DNA of 64,000 nt from CAVTYH01 sp963738835 (GTDB lineage Bacteria; Planctomycetota; Planctomycetia; Pirellulales; JADZDJ01). The notes beneath the pieces are model-generated. The model made no database searches. It worked only from the letters and a program-made list of their open reading frames with translations, and was not told where the DNA came from. Made by a program: the position numbers and the translations under genes. The stretch is taken from positions 62,001 to 126,000 of the forward strand of contig CAVTYH010000001.1 of the NCBI GenBank assembly GCA_963738835.1, in the 5' to 3' direction. This document shows positions 16,157-25,686 of the stretch, piece by piece (position 1 is the first letter of the stretch; each line of letters starts with the position of its first letter).

Positions 16157-16614
16157 CGGATCATTTAGGTTAAAAACAGATCTGGGGCAAATGTGCGGAA
16201 GCGTTAGGTGCTGCTTAGGTTTGCGGCGGCCCAGAAGGGGATGCACAGGCGATTTGGCCGCTGGATTCGGAACTGCCGGCCGGCACCAATCGACCCGGAA
16301 AGGCGGAGCGGACGGTTGTCGCCGGTTGTTGCTAGCACAACCGGCGAACTCGCCACGAAACGACAGCATTTCTGAAAACGAGTGGACCGACATGGTCCGC
16401 CGACTCATCGCGGTCGGCCTATCTTGTCGATATCCCCAGACGAACAGCCCATTGGGCAGCAAAGTGCGTGCTCTGCAAGGCGGTTCCAGGTCCCGATATT
16501 TGCGGGATTTGGGAGAGCTAGCTAATGCGTAGCGACTTTGGTGGCCGATGAATCCGTTGACGGGCGCTCCCCGTCTCGACCAGACCACATTCCCCCACAC
16601 GCTATGAGCCGTCC
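16157..16614. other. Divergent intergenic region between pilin and YTV genes
   Basis: About 460 bases; must hold promoters for the pilin (minus) and the YTV gene (plus). Coding-like frames on both strands have no recognisable products. I found no convincing promoter boxes. A GGTCGGCCTATC word near 16410 resembles one near 6585. Confidence 0.35.
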
Positions 16615-16632
16615 ATGAAGGGAGTAATTTCA

Positions 16633-19600
16633 ATGAACAGGTTGTTGGGTGTGCCGCTGATGGTGGTGGTGCTCGCCGCCAGCGCAGGCCAATCCGCCCA
16701 AGCCGGTTACTGTGGCGCAGCCAGCTTCAAGCTGTGTGCCGCAAGCTGTGACACGGTCAGCTACACCGCAGCGAGGCAGAACTGTTACACCGTGATGAAG
16801 ACCTGCAAAGAGGTCGTCTACGAGCAGCAGAACTACACCTGCTACAAGACGGTCTGCGAGCCGGTCACGGAAACCAAGACGATCGATTGCTGCAAGTACG
16901 TGGCTGAAACGGCGTACAAAGAATGCCAATACACCGTCTGCAAGCCCGTCTGGGAAACGAAGGTGAAAACCTGCACCTACACCTGCTGCAAGCCGGTTTG
17001 GGAAACGCGCACGAAAGAGATTTGCTACACCGTCTGCAAACCGGTCTATGAAACCAAGACCAAGGAAACTTGCTACACGGTCTGCAAGCCGGTCTACGAG
17101 ACCAAAACACGCGAGATTCATTACACCGTTTGCAAGCCTGTTTACGAAACTCGCACGAAAGAAATTTGCTACACGGTCTGCAAGCCAGTCTATGAGACTC
17201 GGACTTGCAATTACACCGTTTGCAAGCCTGTTTACGAGACGAAGACGCGCGAAATTCCATATACGGTCTGCAAGCCGGTCTACGAGACGAAGACTTGCAC
17301 CTATACCGTCTGCAAACCGGTCTGGGAAACCAAGACCAAGGAAATTTGCTACACGGTCTGCAAGCCGGTTTACGAGACGCGCACGAAAGAGATTTGCTAC
17401 ACCGTCTGCAAACCGGTCTATGAAACCAAGACCAAGGAAACTTGCTACACGGTCTGCAAGCCGGTCTACGAGACGAAGACTTGCACCTATACCGTCTGCA
17501 AACCGGTCTGGGAAACCAAGACCAAGGAAATTTGCTACACGGTCTGCAAGCCGGTTTACGAGACGCGCACGAAAGAGATTTGCTACACCGTCTGCAAGCC
17601 GGTCTATGAAACCAAGACCAAGGAAACTTGCTACACGGTCTGCAAGCCGGTCTACGAGACGAAGACTTGCACCTATACCGTCTGCAAACCGGTCTGGGAA
17701 ACCAAGACCAAGGAAATTTGCTACACGGTCTGCAAGCCGGTTTACGAGACGCGCACGAAAGAGATTTGCTACACCGTCTGCAAACCGGTCTATGAAACCA
17801 AGACCAAGGAAACTTGCTACACGGTCTGCAAGCCGGTCTACGAGACGAAGACTTGCACCTATACCGTCTGCAAACCGGTCTGGGAAACCAAGACCAAGGA
17901 AATTTGCTACACGGTCTGCAAGCCGGTTTACGAGACGCGCACGAAAGAGATTTGCTACACCGTCTGCAAACCGGTCTATGAAACCAAGACCAAGGAAACT
18001 TGCTACACGGTCTGCAAGCCGGTCTACGAGACGAAGACTTGCACCTATACCGTCTGCAAACCGGTCTGGGAAACCAAGACCAAGGAAATTTGCTACACGG
18101 TCTGCAAGCCGGTTTACGAGACGCGCACGAAAGAGATTTGCTACACCGTCTGCAAACCGGTCTATGAAACCAAGACCAAGGAAACTTGCTACACGGTCTG
18201 CAAGCCGGTCTACGAGACGAAGACTTGCACCTATACCGTCTGCAAACCGGTCTGGGAAACCAAGACCAAGGAAATTTGCTACACGGTCTGCAAGCCGGTT
18301 TACGAGACGCGCACGAAAGAGATTTGCTACACCGTCTGCAAACCGGTCTATGAAACCAAGACCTGTTGCTACACGGTATGCAAACCAGTTTGGGAAACTA
18401 AGACTCGCGAGATTTGCTATAACTTCTGCAAACCGGTCTGCGAAACCAAGCAGATTCAAGTTTGGTGTGGCCACTGGGAATGCCAGGTAACCGAGTGCCC
18501 GGGCCCGGTCGTCACCAAGTGCTGCCAAGAACCAGGCTGCTGGACTTGGGATCCTTGCTGCTGCCAGTGCGTCTACTGCCCTGGCAAGTGCCACACGGTC
18601 CAGTGCCAATGCCCGCCGACCAAGGTGTGCAAAAAGGTCTGGGTGCCTGAGGTGAAAACCAAGACGGTCACCTGCACCAAGTACGTGCAAGAGACGCGCA
18701 CGAAGACCTGCACGTACTGCGTGTGCCACATGGTGCCTGAGCAGAAGACGTGCAGCTACCAGGTTTGCCACATGGTGCCCGAAAACCGTGTGAAGACCTG
18801 CAACTACACGGTCTGCAAGATGGTGCCCGAGAATCGTGTCAAGACCTGCACTTATCAGGTCTGCCACATGGTCCCCGAGCAGAAGACTTGCAGCTACACC
18901 GTGTGCCACATGGTGCCGGAGCAACGCGTGAAGACCTGCCAGTACACGGTCTGCCACATGGTTCCGGAAACTCACACCAAGACTTGTCAGTACACGGTCT
19001 GCAAGATGGTGCCCGAGAATCGTGTCAAGACCTGCACTTATCAGGTCTGCCACATGGTCCCCGAGCAGAAGACTTGCAGCTACACCGTGTGCCACATGGT
19101 GCCGGAGCAACGCGTGAAGACCTGCCAGTACACGGTCTGCCACATGGTTCCGGAAACTCACACCAAGACTTGTCAGTACACGGTCTGCAAGATGGTGCCC
19201 GAGAATCGTGTCAAGACCTGCACTTATCAGGTCTGCCACATGGTCCCCGAGCAGAAGACTTGCAGCTACACCGTGTGCCACATGGTGCCGGAGCAACGCG
19301 TGAAGACCTGCCAGTACACGGTCTGCCACATGGTTCCGGAAACTCACACCAAGACTTGTCAGTACACGGTCTGCAAGATGGTGCCCGAGAATCGTGTCAA
19401 GACCTGCACTTATCAGGTCTGCCACATGGTCCCCGAGCAGAAGACTTGCAGCTACACCGTGTGCCACATGGTGCCGGAGCAACGCGTGAAGACCTGCCAG
19501 TACACGGTCTGCCACATGGTTCCGGAAACTCACACCAAGACTTGTCAGTACACGGTCTGCAAGATGGTGCCCGAGAATCGTGTCAAGACCTGCACTTATC

Positions 19601-20388
19601 AGGTCTGCCACATGGTCCCCGAGCAGAAGACTTGCAGCTACACCGTGTGCCACATGGTGCCGGAGCAACGCGTGAAGACCTGCCAGTACACGGTCTGCCA
19701 CATGGTTCCGGAAACTCACACCAAGACTTGTCAGTACACGGTCTGCAAGATGGTGCCCGAGAATCGTGTCAAGACCTGCACTTATCAGGTCTGCCACATG
19801 GTCCCCGAGCAGAAGACTTGCAGCTACACCGTGTGCCACATGGTGCCGGAGCAACGCGTGAAGACCTGCCAGTACACGGTCTGCCACATGGTTCCGGAGC
19901 AGAAAACCTGCTGCTACACGGTCTGCAAGATGGTGCCCGAGAATCGTGTCAAGACCTGCACTTATCAGGTCTGCCACATGGTCCCGGAAGATCACGTGAA
20001 GACCTGCCAGTACACCGTGTGCCACATGGTGTCGGAAAACCGCGTGAAGACCTGCACCTATCAGGTCTGCCACATGGTCCCGGAACAACATGTGAAGACC
20101 TGCTGCTACCAGGTCTGCCACATGGTGTCGGAGCAGAAGACGGTCGAGATTCCTTACAAGTGCTGCCACATGGTGGCAGAAACCTGCACCAAGCAAGTGC
20201 CGTACACGATCTGCAAACCGGTTCACTACACCAAAGAAGTGCAGTGCTGCCGCATGGTGCCCAAGCAGGTCGCTTACACGGTCACTCGCTGCGTGCCGAA
20301 GGTGGTCTGCAAGCAAGTGCCGGTGCAAGTTTGCTGCCCGGCCCCGTGCTGCACGAAGACGGAACCGACTTGCGGTTGCGGTGGTTAG
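16633..20388 (+). CDS. Giant Cys-rich YTV-repeat cell-wall/surface protein, about 1,250 residues
   Basis: Starts MNRLLGVPLMVVVLAASAGQ (signal peptide, cleavage near AQA-GYC), with AAGGGAG eight bases upstream. Two repeat arrays follow. The first (about 16800-18440) is built of roughly 33 units of the form YTVCKPVYETKTKE; the second (about 18700-20240) of more than 30 units YTVCHMVPEQRVKTCQ. Between them (18440-18660) is a non-repetitive Cys-dense segment (ECPGPVVTKCCQEPGCWTWD; CCCQCVYCPGKCHTVQCQCP). The unit is the YTV repeat known from planctomycete proteins and linked to their disulfide-rich protein cell wall, so a structural, cross-linked envelope role is likely. Both arrays are organised in 62-residue (186-bp) super-repeats, nearly identical at the DNA level. 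The frame is intact. Confidence 0.93.
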   Translation: MNRLLGVPLMVVVLAASAGQSAQAGYCGAASFKLCAASCDTVSYTAARQNCYTVMKTCKEVVYEQQNYTCYKTVCEPVTETKTIDCCKYVAETAYKECQYTVCKPVWETKVKTCTYTCCKPVWETRTKEICYTVCKPVYETKTKETCYTVCKPVYETKTREIHYTVCKPVYETRTKEICYTVCKPVYETRTCNYTVCKPVYETKTREIPYTVCKPVYETKTCTYTVCKPVWETKTKEICYTVCKPVYETRTKEICYTVCKPVYETKTKETCYTVCKPVYETKTCTYTVCKPVWETKTKEICYTVCKPVYETRTKEICYTVCKPVYETKTKETCYTVCKPVYETKTCTYTVCKPVWETKTKEICYTVCKPVYETRTKEICYTVCKPVYETKTKETCYTVCKPVYETKTCTYTVCKPVWETKTKEICYTVCKPVYETRTKEICYTVCKPVYETKTKETCYTVCKPVYETKTCTYTVCKPVWETKTKEICYTVCKPVYETRTKEICYTVCKPVYETKTKETCYTVCKPVYETKTCTYTVCKPVWETKTKEICYTVCKPVYETRTKEICYTVCKPVYETKTCCYTVCKPVWETKTREICYNFCKPVCETKQIQVWCGHWECQVTECPGPVVTKCCQEPGCWTWDPCCCQCVYCPGKCHTVQCQCPPTKVCKKVWVPEVKTKTVTCTKYVQETRTKTCTYCVCHMVPEQKTCSYQVCHMVPENRVKTCNYTVCKMVPENRVKTCTYQVCHMVPEQKTCSYTVCHMVPEQRVKTCQYTVCHMVPETHTKTCQYTVCKMVPENRVKTCTYQVCHMVPEQKTCSYTVCHMVPEQRVKTCQYTVCHMVPETHTKTCQYTVCKMVPENRVKTCTYQVCHMVPEQKTCSYTVCHMVPEQRVKTCQYTVCHMVPETHTKTCQYTVCKMVPENRVKTCTYQVCHMVPEQKTCSYTVCHMVPEQRVKTCQYTVCHMVPETHTKTCQYTVCKMVPENRVKTCTYQVCHMVPEQKTCSYTVCHMVPEQRVKTCQYTVCHMVPETHTKTCQYTVCKMVPENRVKTCTYQVCHMVPEQKTCSYTVCHMVPEQRVKTCQYTVCHMVPEQKTCCYTVCKMVPENRVKTCTYQVCHMVPEDHVKTCQYTVCHMVSENRVKTCTYQVCHMVPEQHVKTCCYQVCHMVSEQKTVEIPYKCCHMVAETCTKQVPYTICKPVHYTKEVQCCRMVPKQVAYTVTRCVPKVVCKQVPVQVCCPAPCCTKTEPTCGCGG
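17292..18407 (+). repeat. Tandem 186-bp DNA repeat, array 1 of the YTV gene
   Basis: Units start at 17292, 17478, 17664, 17850, 18036 and 18222, exactly 186 bp apart. Five are complete and the sixth partial. Copies differ at only a few positions (for example AAACCG/AAGCCG). Each encodes four YTV units in the order VWETKTKEI, VYETRTKEI, VYETKTKET, VYETKT. Confidence 0.95.
18841..19956 (+). repeat. Tandem 186-bp DNA repeat, array 2 of the YTV gene
   Basis: Units start at 18841, 19027, 19213, 19399, 19585 and 19771, again exactly 186 bp apart, five complete plus one divergent. The sequence is unrelated in detail to array 1 (CHMVPEQ/CKMVPEN units), although the period is identical. Confidence 0.95.
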
Positions 20389-20476
20389 TTAACAACAAAC
20401 CGGGTGTGCGTGCGACACGAGGTTCCCTACTCGGGAAGAGCACCCTCGCAAGTCGAAACGCCCGATCATCATAGCG

Positions 20477-20507
20477 GCCTCCTTCCGACTCCAAACCGGA
20501 AGGAGGC
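20477..20507 (+). terminator. Strong hairpin downstream of the YTV gene
   Basis: GCCTCCTTCCG and CGGAAGGAGGC pair over 11 bp with a nine-base loop; no T-run follows. Probably mRNA-stabilising or part of a double terminator with the next hairpin. Confidence 0.6.
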
Positions 20508-20525
20508 AAGGTCTGGTCAACCTCT

Positions 20526-20563
20526 GGCGGTCCGATTCCTAGAATCGGACCGCCTTTTTATTT
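20526..20563 (+). terminator. Intrinsic terminator of the YTV gene
   Basis: GGCGGTCCGATT, loop CCTAG, AATCGGACCGCC (12-bp perfect stem), then TTTTTATTT. Confidence 0.92.
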
Positions 20564-20661
20564 AAGGTCAGAAGGTCGTCAGAAAATCGTCGGCTGTTGG
20601 AATGTCCTATGCTTGAGTAGCGGGCTGCGTGCTGCTGCGACACAGGAACCGAGGATTCATC

Positions 20662-20997
20662 ATGCTCCGCTTCTATGCAATTACGCTGGGAACTTTGTTG
20701 ACCATCGACTGCGCGTTGGCGGCCGACGATTGGATTTTTGATTCCGGTCCCTACACCCGCAGCGCCAAGACCGGTCAGAGAGTCGATTTGTACAAACCGT
20801 TGCCGAAGGTTGACCGCATCCCCTTCAACAAATTTTTCTCTGAAGATGGCCCGCATCCGTTTGGCATGAATTGGTGGGGCGGCGATCCGTACTGGTATGG
20901 GGCCGAATATCCAGGGTATGAATGGGGCAATTCGCCGTACGCCTGGGGTGGCTATCCCTATGTCGGGCCGTACATCTACCCGATGGGAACTCCGTAA
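20662..20997 (+). CDS. Small secreted Tyr/Trp/Gly/Pro-rich protein, 111 residues
   Basis: MLRFYAITLGTLLTIDCALA then ADDWIFDSGPYTRSAKTG: a signal peptide with cleavage at ALA-ADD. The C-terminal half is aromatic- and Gly-rich (GMNWWGGDPYWYGAEYPGYE, SPYAWGGYPYVGPYIYPMGT). GAGG lies about nine bases before the ATG at 20662; the upstream ATG at 20629 has no signal-like sequence. It directly follows the YTV gene and its terminator and may be a further envelope component, but that link is inference. Family not recognised. Confidence 0.65.
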   Translation: MLRFYAITLGTLLTIDCALAADDWIFDSGPYTRSAKTGQRVDLYKPLPKVDRIPFNKFFSEDGPHPFGMNWWGGDPYWYGAEYPGYEWGNSPYAWGGYPYVGPYIYPMGTP

Positions 20998-21274
20998 GGG
21001 CTTGGGCGATACGCAGCGGAAGCATCAGAAAAACCGGCAATTCAAAAACTTTCCACCAAAAGCGAGATTCGGAGGCTGCGCGGGTACAATTCCGATGTAT
21101 TGCGATGCGGCAGCAATTTGGCTGTGAGCAAAGTCGCCGGAACAGTCCGCAAGGACCCAAGTCTGCGTCAGAGTTCCCGCCGCTTGACCGATGTTTCCAG
21201 CCCATGTTATAAGCGCCGGTGGGGTAATACCGACGAGGGCGCGGTCGTCACACTTGTAGAACACACTGCTAAGT
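20998..21274. other. Intergenic region before the FHA gene
   Basis: About 280 bases with no recognisable gene or terminator; presumably carries the promoter of the FHA gene. Confidence 0.35.
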
Positions 21275-21949
21275 ATGGCTTTGATCACGCTTCGGGTATT
21301 GGATGGCGCCGATCGAGGCCGCGTTTATGACGACGTGCCCACCCCGGTTACCATTGGCCGGGAGGAAGGCAATACGATCCAGCTCAATGACGAACGGGTC
21401 AGCCGCTTCCACCTAAAGATTCAGGAAGATCGCGAAAAAGTGGTGCTCACCGACCTGGAAAGCACCAACGGCACCAAGGTCAACGGCGAAGACATCCAGC
21501 TTCGCATCTTGCGCTTTGGCGACATGATTGCCCTTGGCCGCAGTGTGCTGCTCTTCGGTAAACGAGAGCAGATCGCAGAGCGGCTGGCAAGTCTCCGCCG
21601 CGAATCCGACAGCTCAGGCACGGTGGGGCGTGAAGATTCGCCGCTATCGTCTAAAGCCAAGAGTGTTGAGTTTGATCTCAATCTGCAGAGCGGCGCCGAT
21701 TTGCAGAACACGCTCTACAGCTTGGAGCCGCCTGAGCTGCCGCAGCGGCTTGGCCCGGCGCAAGCGGCCCAGTTGTCAGAACTGATCGAATATCTTCACA
21801 TCCGCATCCGCGATTTGTTGGCATCTGTAAAAATCAAGACCCCTGCGGAACGCGTGACCATCGAGCTGGAACAATGGCAAAACCTGCTTGATTTGCAATC
21901 GCACCTAGCCGACTATCTCCGCGAAATTGGCGAACCGCGCGACGAATAG
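21275..21949 (+). CDS. FHA-domain protein
   Basis: An N-terminal FHA domain (residues 1-95) binds phosphothreonine peptides: the conserved positions are visible in PVTIGREEGNTIQL, ERVSRFHLKIQ and LESTNGTKVNG. The remainder is a charged linker and a helical C-terminal region (QLSELIEYLHIRIRDLLASV; ELEQWQNLLDLQSHLADYLR). Cytoplasmic, no membrane span, 224 residues, intact. It is probably a partner of Ser/Thr kinases; one is encoded 4 kb away (25687-27897), beyond dnaE. Specific role unknown. Confidence 0.88.
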   Translation: MALITLRVLDGADRGRVYDDVPTPVTIGREEGNTIQLNDERVSRFHLKIQEDREKVVLTDLESTNGTKVNGEDIQLRILRFGDMIALGRSVLLFGKREQIAERLASLRRESDSSGTVGREDSPLSSKAKSVEFDLNLQSGADLQNTLYSLEPPELPQRLGPAQAAQLSELIEYLHIRIRDLLASVKIKTPAERVTIELEQWQNLLDLQSHLADYLREIGEPRDE

Positions 21950-22069
21950 ACGCATTTAGCGATTTCCGCCGCAGAGCTTTCTCGGCTTCTATCCAGCGTA
22001 AGCGGCAGGCATTAAAATCTTTATTGTTGTCCCCTGATGGATCGCTTTGCCGCTCTGTGAGGAGTCCCG

Positions 22070-25000
22070 ATGAGCGCCCCGCCCTTCGTCCATTTGCACT
22101 GCCATAGCCATTACAGCCTGCTGGATGGCGCCAGCCCGATTGAAAAACTGGTGGATCGCGCTAAATCGCTGGGAATGAACGCCCTGGCACTGACCGATCA
22201 CGGAAATCTGCACGGTGCACTGGAGTTCTATCAAAAGGCCAAAACGGCCGGCATTAACCCCGTCATCGGTTACGAAGCCTATGTTGCTCCCGAAAGCAGG
22301 TACAAGCGCGAGGGAGGCACCAGAGAATCGAGTTACCATCTCACTTTGCTGGCCCAAAATCGGACCGGCTTTCGCAATCTCATCAAATTGGCCTCGAAAG
22401 CGTACCTTGAAGGGCTATATGTCAAGCCGCGAATTGATCGCGAACTGCTGGAGCAGCACCACGAAGGAATCGTGTGCCTGAGCGGCTGCGTTTCGAGCGA
22501 GTTCAGCAAAGCTTTGCTCAGCGGTCAGGGCGACCACGATGCAATCATTCGCGAAGCCGAGGAAATCGCGGCGTGGTTTCAGCGCCTGTTTGGCGACCGC
22601 TATTTCATCGAAATTCAGAACAACGGGCTTGAAATTCAACGGCGGCAGATGGAAGGCGCCGTTCAAGTAGCCAGGCGCATGGGAATTCCACTCGTGGCCA
22701 CCAGCGATGCCCATTATGTCGAACAGGAAGATGCCGACGCGCAGGACGTGCTCTTGTGCATCAATACAGGAAAATACCGCACCGACACCAATCGGATGCG
22801 GATGGAAACCAATCAGTTCTACCTACGCAGCCCGGACGAAATGTACGCGGCATTTCCCGGATTTGACGAGGCACTAAAGCAATCGCAGCTGATTGCCGAC
22901 AGCGTGAACATCGAGCTGGAGCTTGGCAAACGGCACTTCCCAAATTTCTCGCCGCCTGAGCAAAAGACGCCGCCCGATTATTTGCGCGAGTTGTGCTTGA
23001 AAGGACTGTTGGAGCGGTACGCAGGCAATTCAAAGCGAATTGTTGGCGGTGAACTCGCGCCAGATGTCATCCAGCGGCTGGATCACGAACTAAACGTCAT
23101 CAATACGCTGGGCTTTCCGAATTATTTCCTCATTGTTTGGGATTTTGTTCGCTATGCCCGCGAGCGCGGCATCCCGGCAACTGCGCGTGGCTCGGGGGTC
23201 GGTTCATTAGTTTCCTACGCGCTGTACCTTAGCCACATTTGTCCGCTGGAATACGATCTGCTGTTCGAGCGGTTTCTGGATTTGAATCGCCGCGAGGCTC
23301 CCGATATCGACATCGATTTCTGCAAAGACCGCCGCGGCGAAGTCATCCAATACGTCAAAGAAAAGTACGGCGAGGAGAACGTCGCTCAAATCGGAACTTT
23401 CGGCACGCTGGCTGCCCGCGCCGCAATTCGCGATGTTGGCCGGGCACTTCAATTCCCGATTCCACGAGTCGACAACGTCGTGGCGATGGTGCCCGACGTG
23501 CTTAACATTTCGCTGGACGAAGCACTGGAGCAAAGCGCTGATCTGAAAAAAGCCTATGAGACTGACGGGGAAATCCGGGAACTCCTGGACTTCGCTCGCA
23601 AGATTGAAGGCTTGGCGCGTAATGTGGGCACGCACGCGGCGGCGGTGGTGATTGCCGATCGTCCGCTGACCGAGTACGTACCGCTCTGCCGAGTGCAGAA
23701 CAAAGACGAAATCATCACCCAATGGGCGATGGGCGATGTGGAGCGTGCCGGCCTGATGAAGATGGATTTTCTCGGCCTGCGCAATCTGACCGTACTTTCC
23801 AAAGCGGTCGATCTCATCGAACAAACGACTGGCCAGCGCGTCGATCCGTACAAGTTCCCGATGGATGACGCAGAGACATTCGCTCTCCTCTGCCGCGGTG
23901 AAACCAAGGGCATCTTCCAACTGGAAAGCGGCGGCATCCGCGATCTGCTTCAGAAGATGAAGCCCGACCATTTCCGCGACATCATTGCCACCAACGCGCT
24001 GTATCGACCTGGCCCATTGGAAGGTGGCATGGTCGACGATTACGTACAAGTCAAGCTCGGCCGCAAAAAAGCTGCATATTTGCATCCCGTGATGAAAAAC
24101 GTGCTGGAAGAAACGCACGGCGTCATGGTGTATCAAGAGCAGGTGATGCGAATTCTGAATCGCCTGGGAGGCATCGAGCTAGCAAACGCCTACACGTGCA
24201 TCAAGGCGATCAGCAAAAAGAATCTGCCCACGATCGCCAAGTACCAAGAACAATTCGTCGCCGGCGCTAAATCGCAAGGACTGACCGAAAAGCAAGCTGA
24301 AGAACTGTTCGAACTCATCGCCAAATTTGCCGGGTATGGCTTTAACAAATCGCACAGCACGGCCTACGCGCTGATCGCTTACATGACGGCATATTTGAAA
24401 GCGCACCATCCACTAGAGTTCATGGCCGCACTACTCTCGGGCGATATCGCGGGCCGCAACTTCAAGAAAAAAGACTCGCTGGTCGAACACCTGGAAGACT
24501 GCCGCCGGATGGATGTGCCGGTTGTGCCGCCCGATGTGAATCTGTCGGAAGCCGATTTCTCAGTACGCGATGGCAACATCGTGTTCGCACTGGCTGCGAT
24601 CAAAGGTTGCGGCGGATCAGCTGGCGATGCAATCGCAGCGGCCCGTAAATCAGCCGGCCCGTTCCGCAGCCTGTTCGATTTCTGCGAACGGTGTGATCCA
24701 TCGGTCGTTAACCGCACGGCGATCGAAAGCCTCGTCAAAGCGGGGGCGTTTGACAAGTTGCATCCCAATCGCGCGGCGGTGTGGCAATCGCTGGATCGTG
24801 CGCTGCAAGCCGGCGCTGCGAAACTCGCCGATTTGCGAGCCGGCCAGAAAGGGTTGTTTGACGATGAGGCCGAAGAACAGACCACGACGACCGTGAATCA
24901 ATCGCTGGCTTCGGTTTCCGACTGGCCGGAGAAAGAACGGCTGACCAATGAAAAGGAAGTGCTGGGCTTTTATCTCACCAGCCATCCGCTCGCAGAGCAT

Positions 25001-25654
25001 GCCGAGACACTGGCAACTTATTGTTCGCATTCGACGGCAAATATCACTAGTGCCCCGTCGCGATCCGAAGTTTTCATGGGAGGCATGCTTTCGGCATTAA
25101 AATATTCCCACACCAAAAATCCACGGCAAGGTTCAACGCTCACCAAATATGCAATGTTCGATCTGGAAGATTTGGACGGTGTGATCCGCTGCATCGCCTG
25201 GCCGGAGGAACTCAACAAATTCAGCATACTGGTTCAGGCCGATGCCATTGTAGCGATCCGCGGCACGGTCGATCGACGTGCCGGCAGCGAAGAAGCAAAC
25301 CTGATCGTCAACGAATTGATGCCGCTTGATGATCTGCGCCGTCGCGGCACGAAGGGCATCCGAATTCGCATTGCGGAAGACAAGCACGGGCCTGCTGTCC
25401 TGGAACAACTTCGTGAGCTCCTCGCCGAATATCCAGGAAGTTGCGAATTGCAAATCATGCTCTGTTTGGCCGACGGCGCCCGCGTGCATTTGAAAAGCAG
25501 CTCGCTAGGCGTCGAATTCAACGCCGAACTGCGAGAGCGCGTCGATCAGTTGCTCGGGCCTGGAAACCTGCGCCCAATTGGCAGTCCATCGTCCGCCGCC
25601 GCGTCGCCGACACGCAACGGACATTCGCATCGGCGACCGGCGTTGAGCCGATAA
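22070..25654 (+). CDS. dnaE: DNA polymerase III alpha subunit
   Basis: Replicative polymerase, 1,194 residues, intact. N-terminal PHP domain (FVHLHCHSHYSLLDGASPIE; LALTDHGNLHGALEFYQKAK). The C-family polymerase core has PDIDIDFCKDRRGEVIQYVK carrying the catalytic aspartates, GTFGTLAARAAIRDVGRAL and YRPGPLEGGMVDDYV. The fingers/tandem HhH region (GYGFNKSHSTAYALIAYMTA) is followed by an OB-fold (FMGGMLSALKYSHTKNPRQG; MFDLEDLDGVIRCIAWPEE) and a short C-terminal domain. GAGGAG lies just before the ATG. Absence of frame breaks over 3.6 kb contrasts with neighbours. Confidence 0.98.
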   Translation: MSAPPFVHLHCHSHYSLLDGASPIEKLVDRAKSLGMNALALTDHGNLHGALEFYQKAKTAGINPVIGYEAYVAPESRYKREGGTRESSYHLTLLAQNRTGFRNLIKLASKAYLEGLYVKPRIDRELLEQHHEGIVCLSGCVSSEFSKALLSGQGDHDAIIREAEEIAAWFQRLFGDRYFIEIQNNGLEIQRRQMEGAVQVARRMGIPLVATSDAHYVEQEDADAQDVLLCINTGKYRTDTNRMRMETNQFYLRSPDEMYAAFPGFDEALKQSQLIADSVNIELELGKRHFPNFSPPEQKTPPDYLRELCLKGLLERYAGNSKRIVGGELAPDVIQRLDHELNVINTLGFPNYFLIVWDFVRYARERGIPATARGSGVGSLVSYALYLSHICPLEYDLLFERFLDLNRREAPDIDIDFCKDRRGEVIQYVKEKYGEENVAQIGTFGTLAARAAIRDVGRALQFPIPRVDNVVAMVPDVLNISLDEALEQSADLKKAYETDGEIRELLDFARKIEGLARNVGTHAAAVVIADRPLTEYVPLCRVQNKDEIITQWAMGDVERAGLMKMDFLGLRNLTVLSKAVDLIEQTTGQRVDPYKFPMDDAETFALLCRGETKGIFQLESGGIRDLLQKMKPDHFRDIIATNALYRPGPLEGGMVDDYVQVKLGRKKAAYLHPVMKNVLEETHGVMVYQEQVMRILNRLGGIELANAYTCIKAISKKNLPTIAKYQEQFVAGAKSQGLTEKQAEELFELIAKFAGYGFNKSHSTAYALIAYMTAYLKAHHPLEFMAALLSGDIAGRNFKKKDSLVEHLEDCRRMDVPVVPPDVNLSEADFSVRDGNIVFALAAIKGCGGSAGDAIAAARKSAGPFRSLFDFCERCDPSVVNRTAIESLVKAGAFDKLHPNRAAVWQSLDRALQAGAAKLADLRAGQKGLFDDEAEEQTTTTVNQSLASVSDWPEKERLTNEKEVLGFYLTSHPLAEHAETLATYCSHSTANITSAPSRSEVFMGGMLSALKYSHTKNPRQGSTLTKYAMFDLEDLDGVIRCIAWPEELNKFSILVQADAIVAIRGTVDRRAGSEEANLIVNELMPLDDLRRRGTKGIRIRIAEDKHGPAVLEQLRELLAEYPGSCELQIMLCLADGARVHLKSSSLGVEFNAELRERVDQLLGPGNLRPIGSPSSAAASPTRNGHSHRRPALSR

Positions 25655-25686
25655 TCGCTTGGTGCGTTTCGGCTCTCCCGCGTCAA

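Noticed and set aside
17292..19956. Regularly spaced repeats resembling a CRISPR array
   Set aside because: The repeats are in-frame coding tandem units of 186 bp with no unique spacers and no cas genes.
16630..20328. A 1,232-residue open frame antisense to the YTV gene, and long frames in other phases
   Set aside because: The tandem repeat lacks stops in several frames, so they stay open automatically. The product (repeats of RLADRVANFLGLGF type) has no start context or homologous logic, while the sense frame has a signal peptide and YTV motifs.
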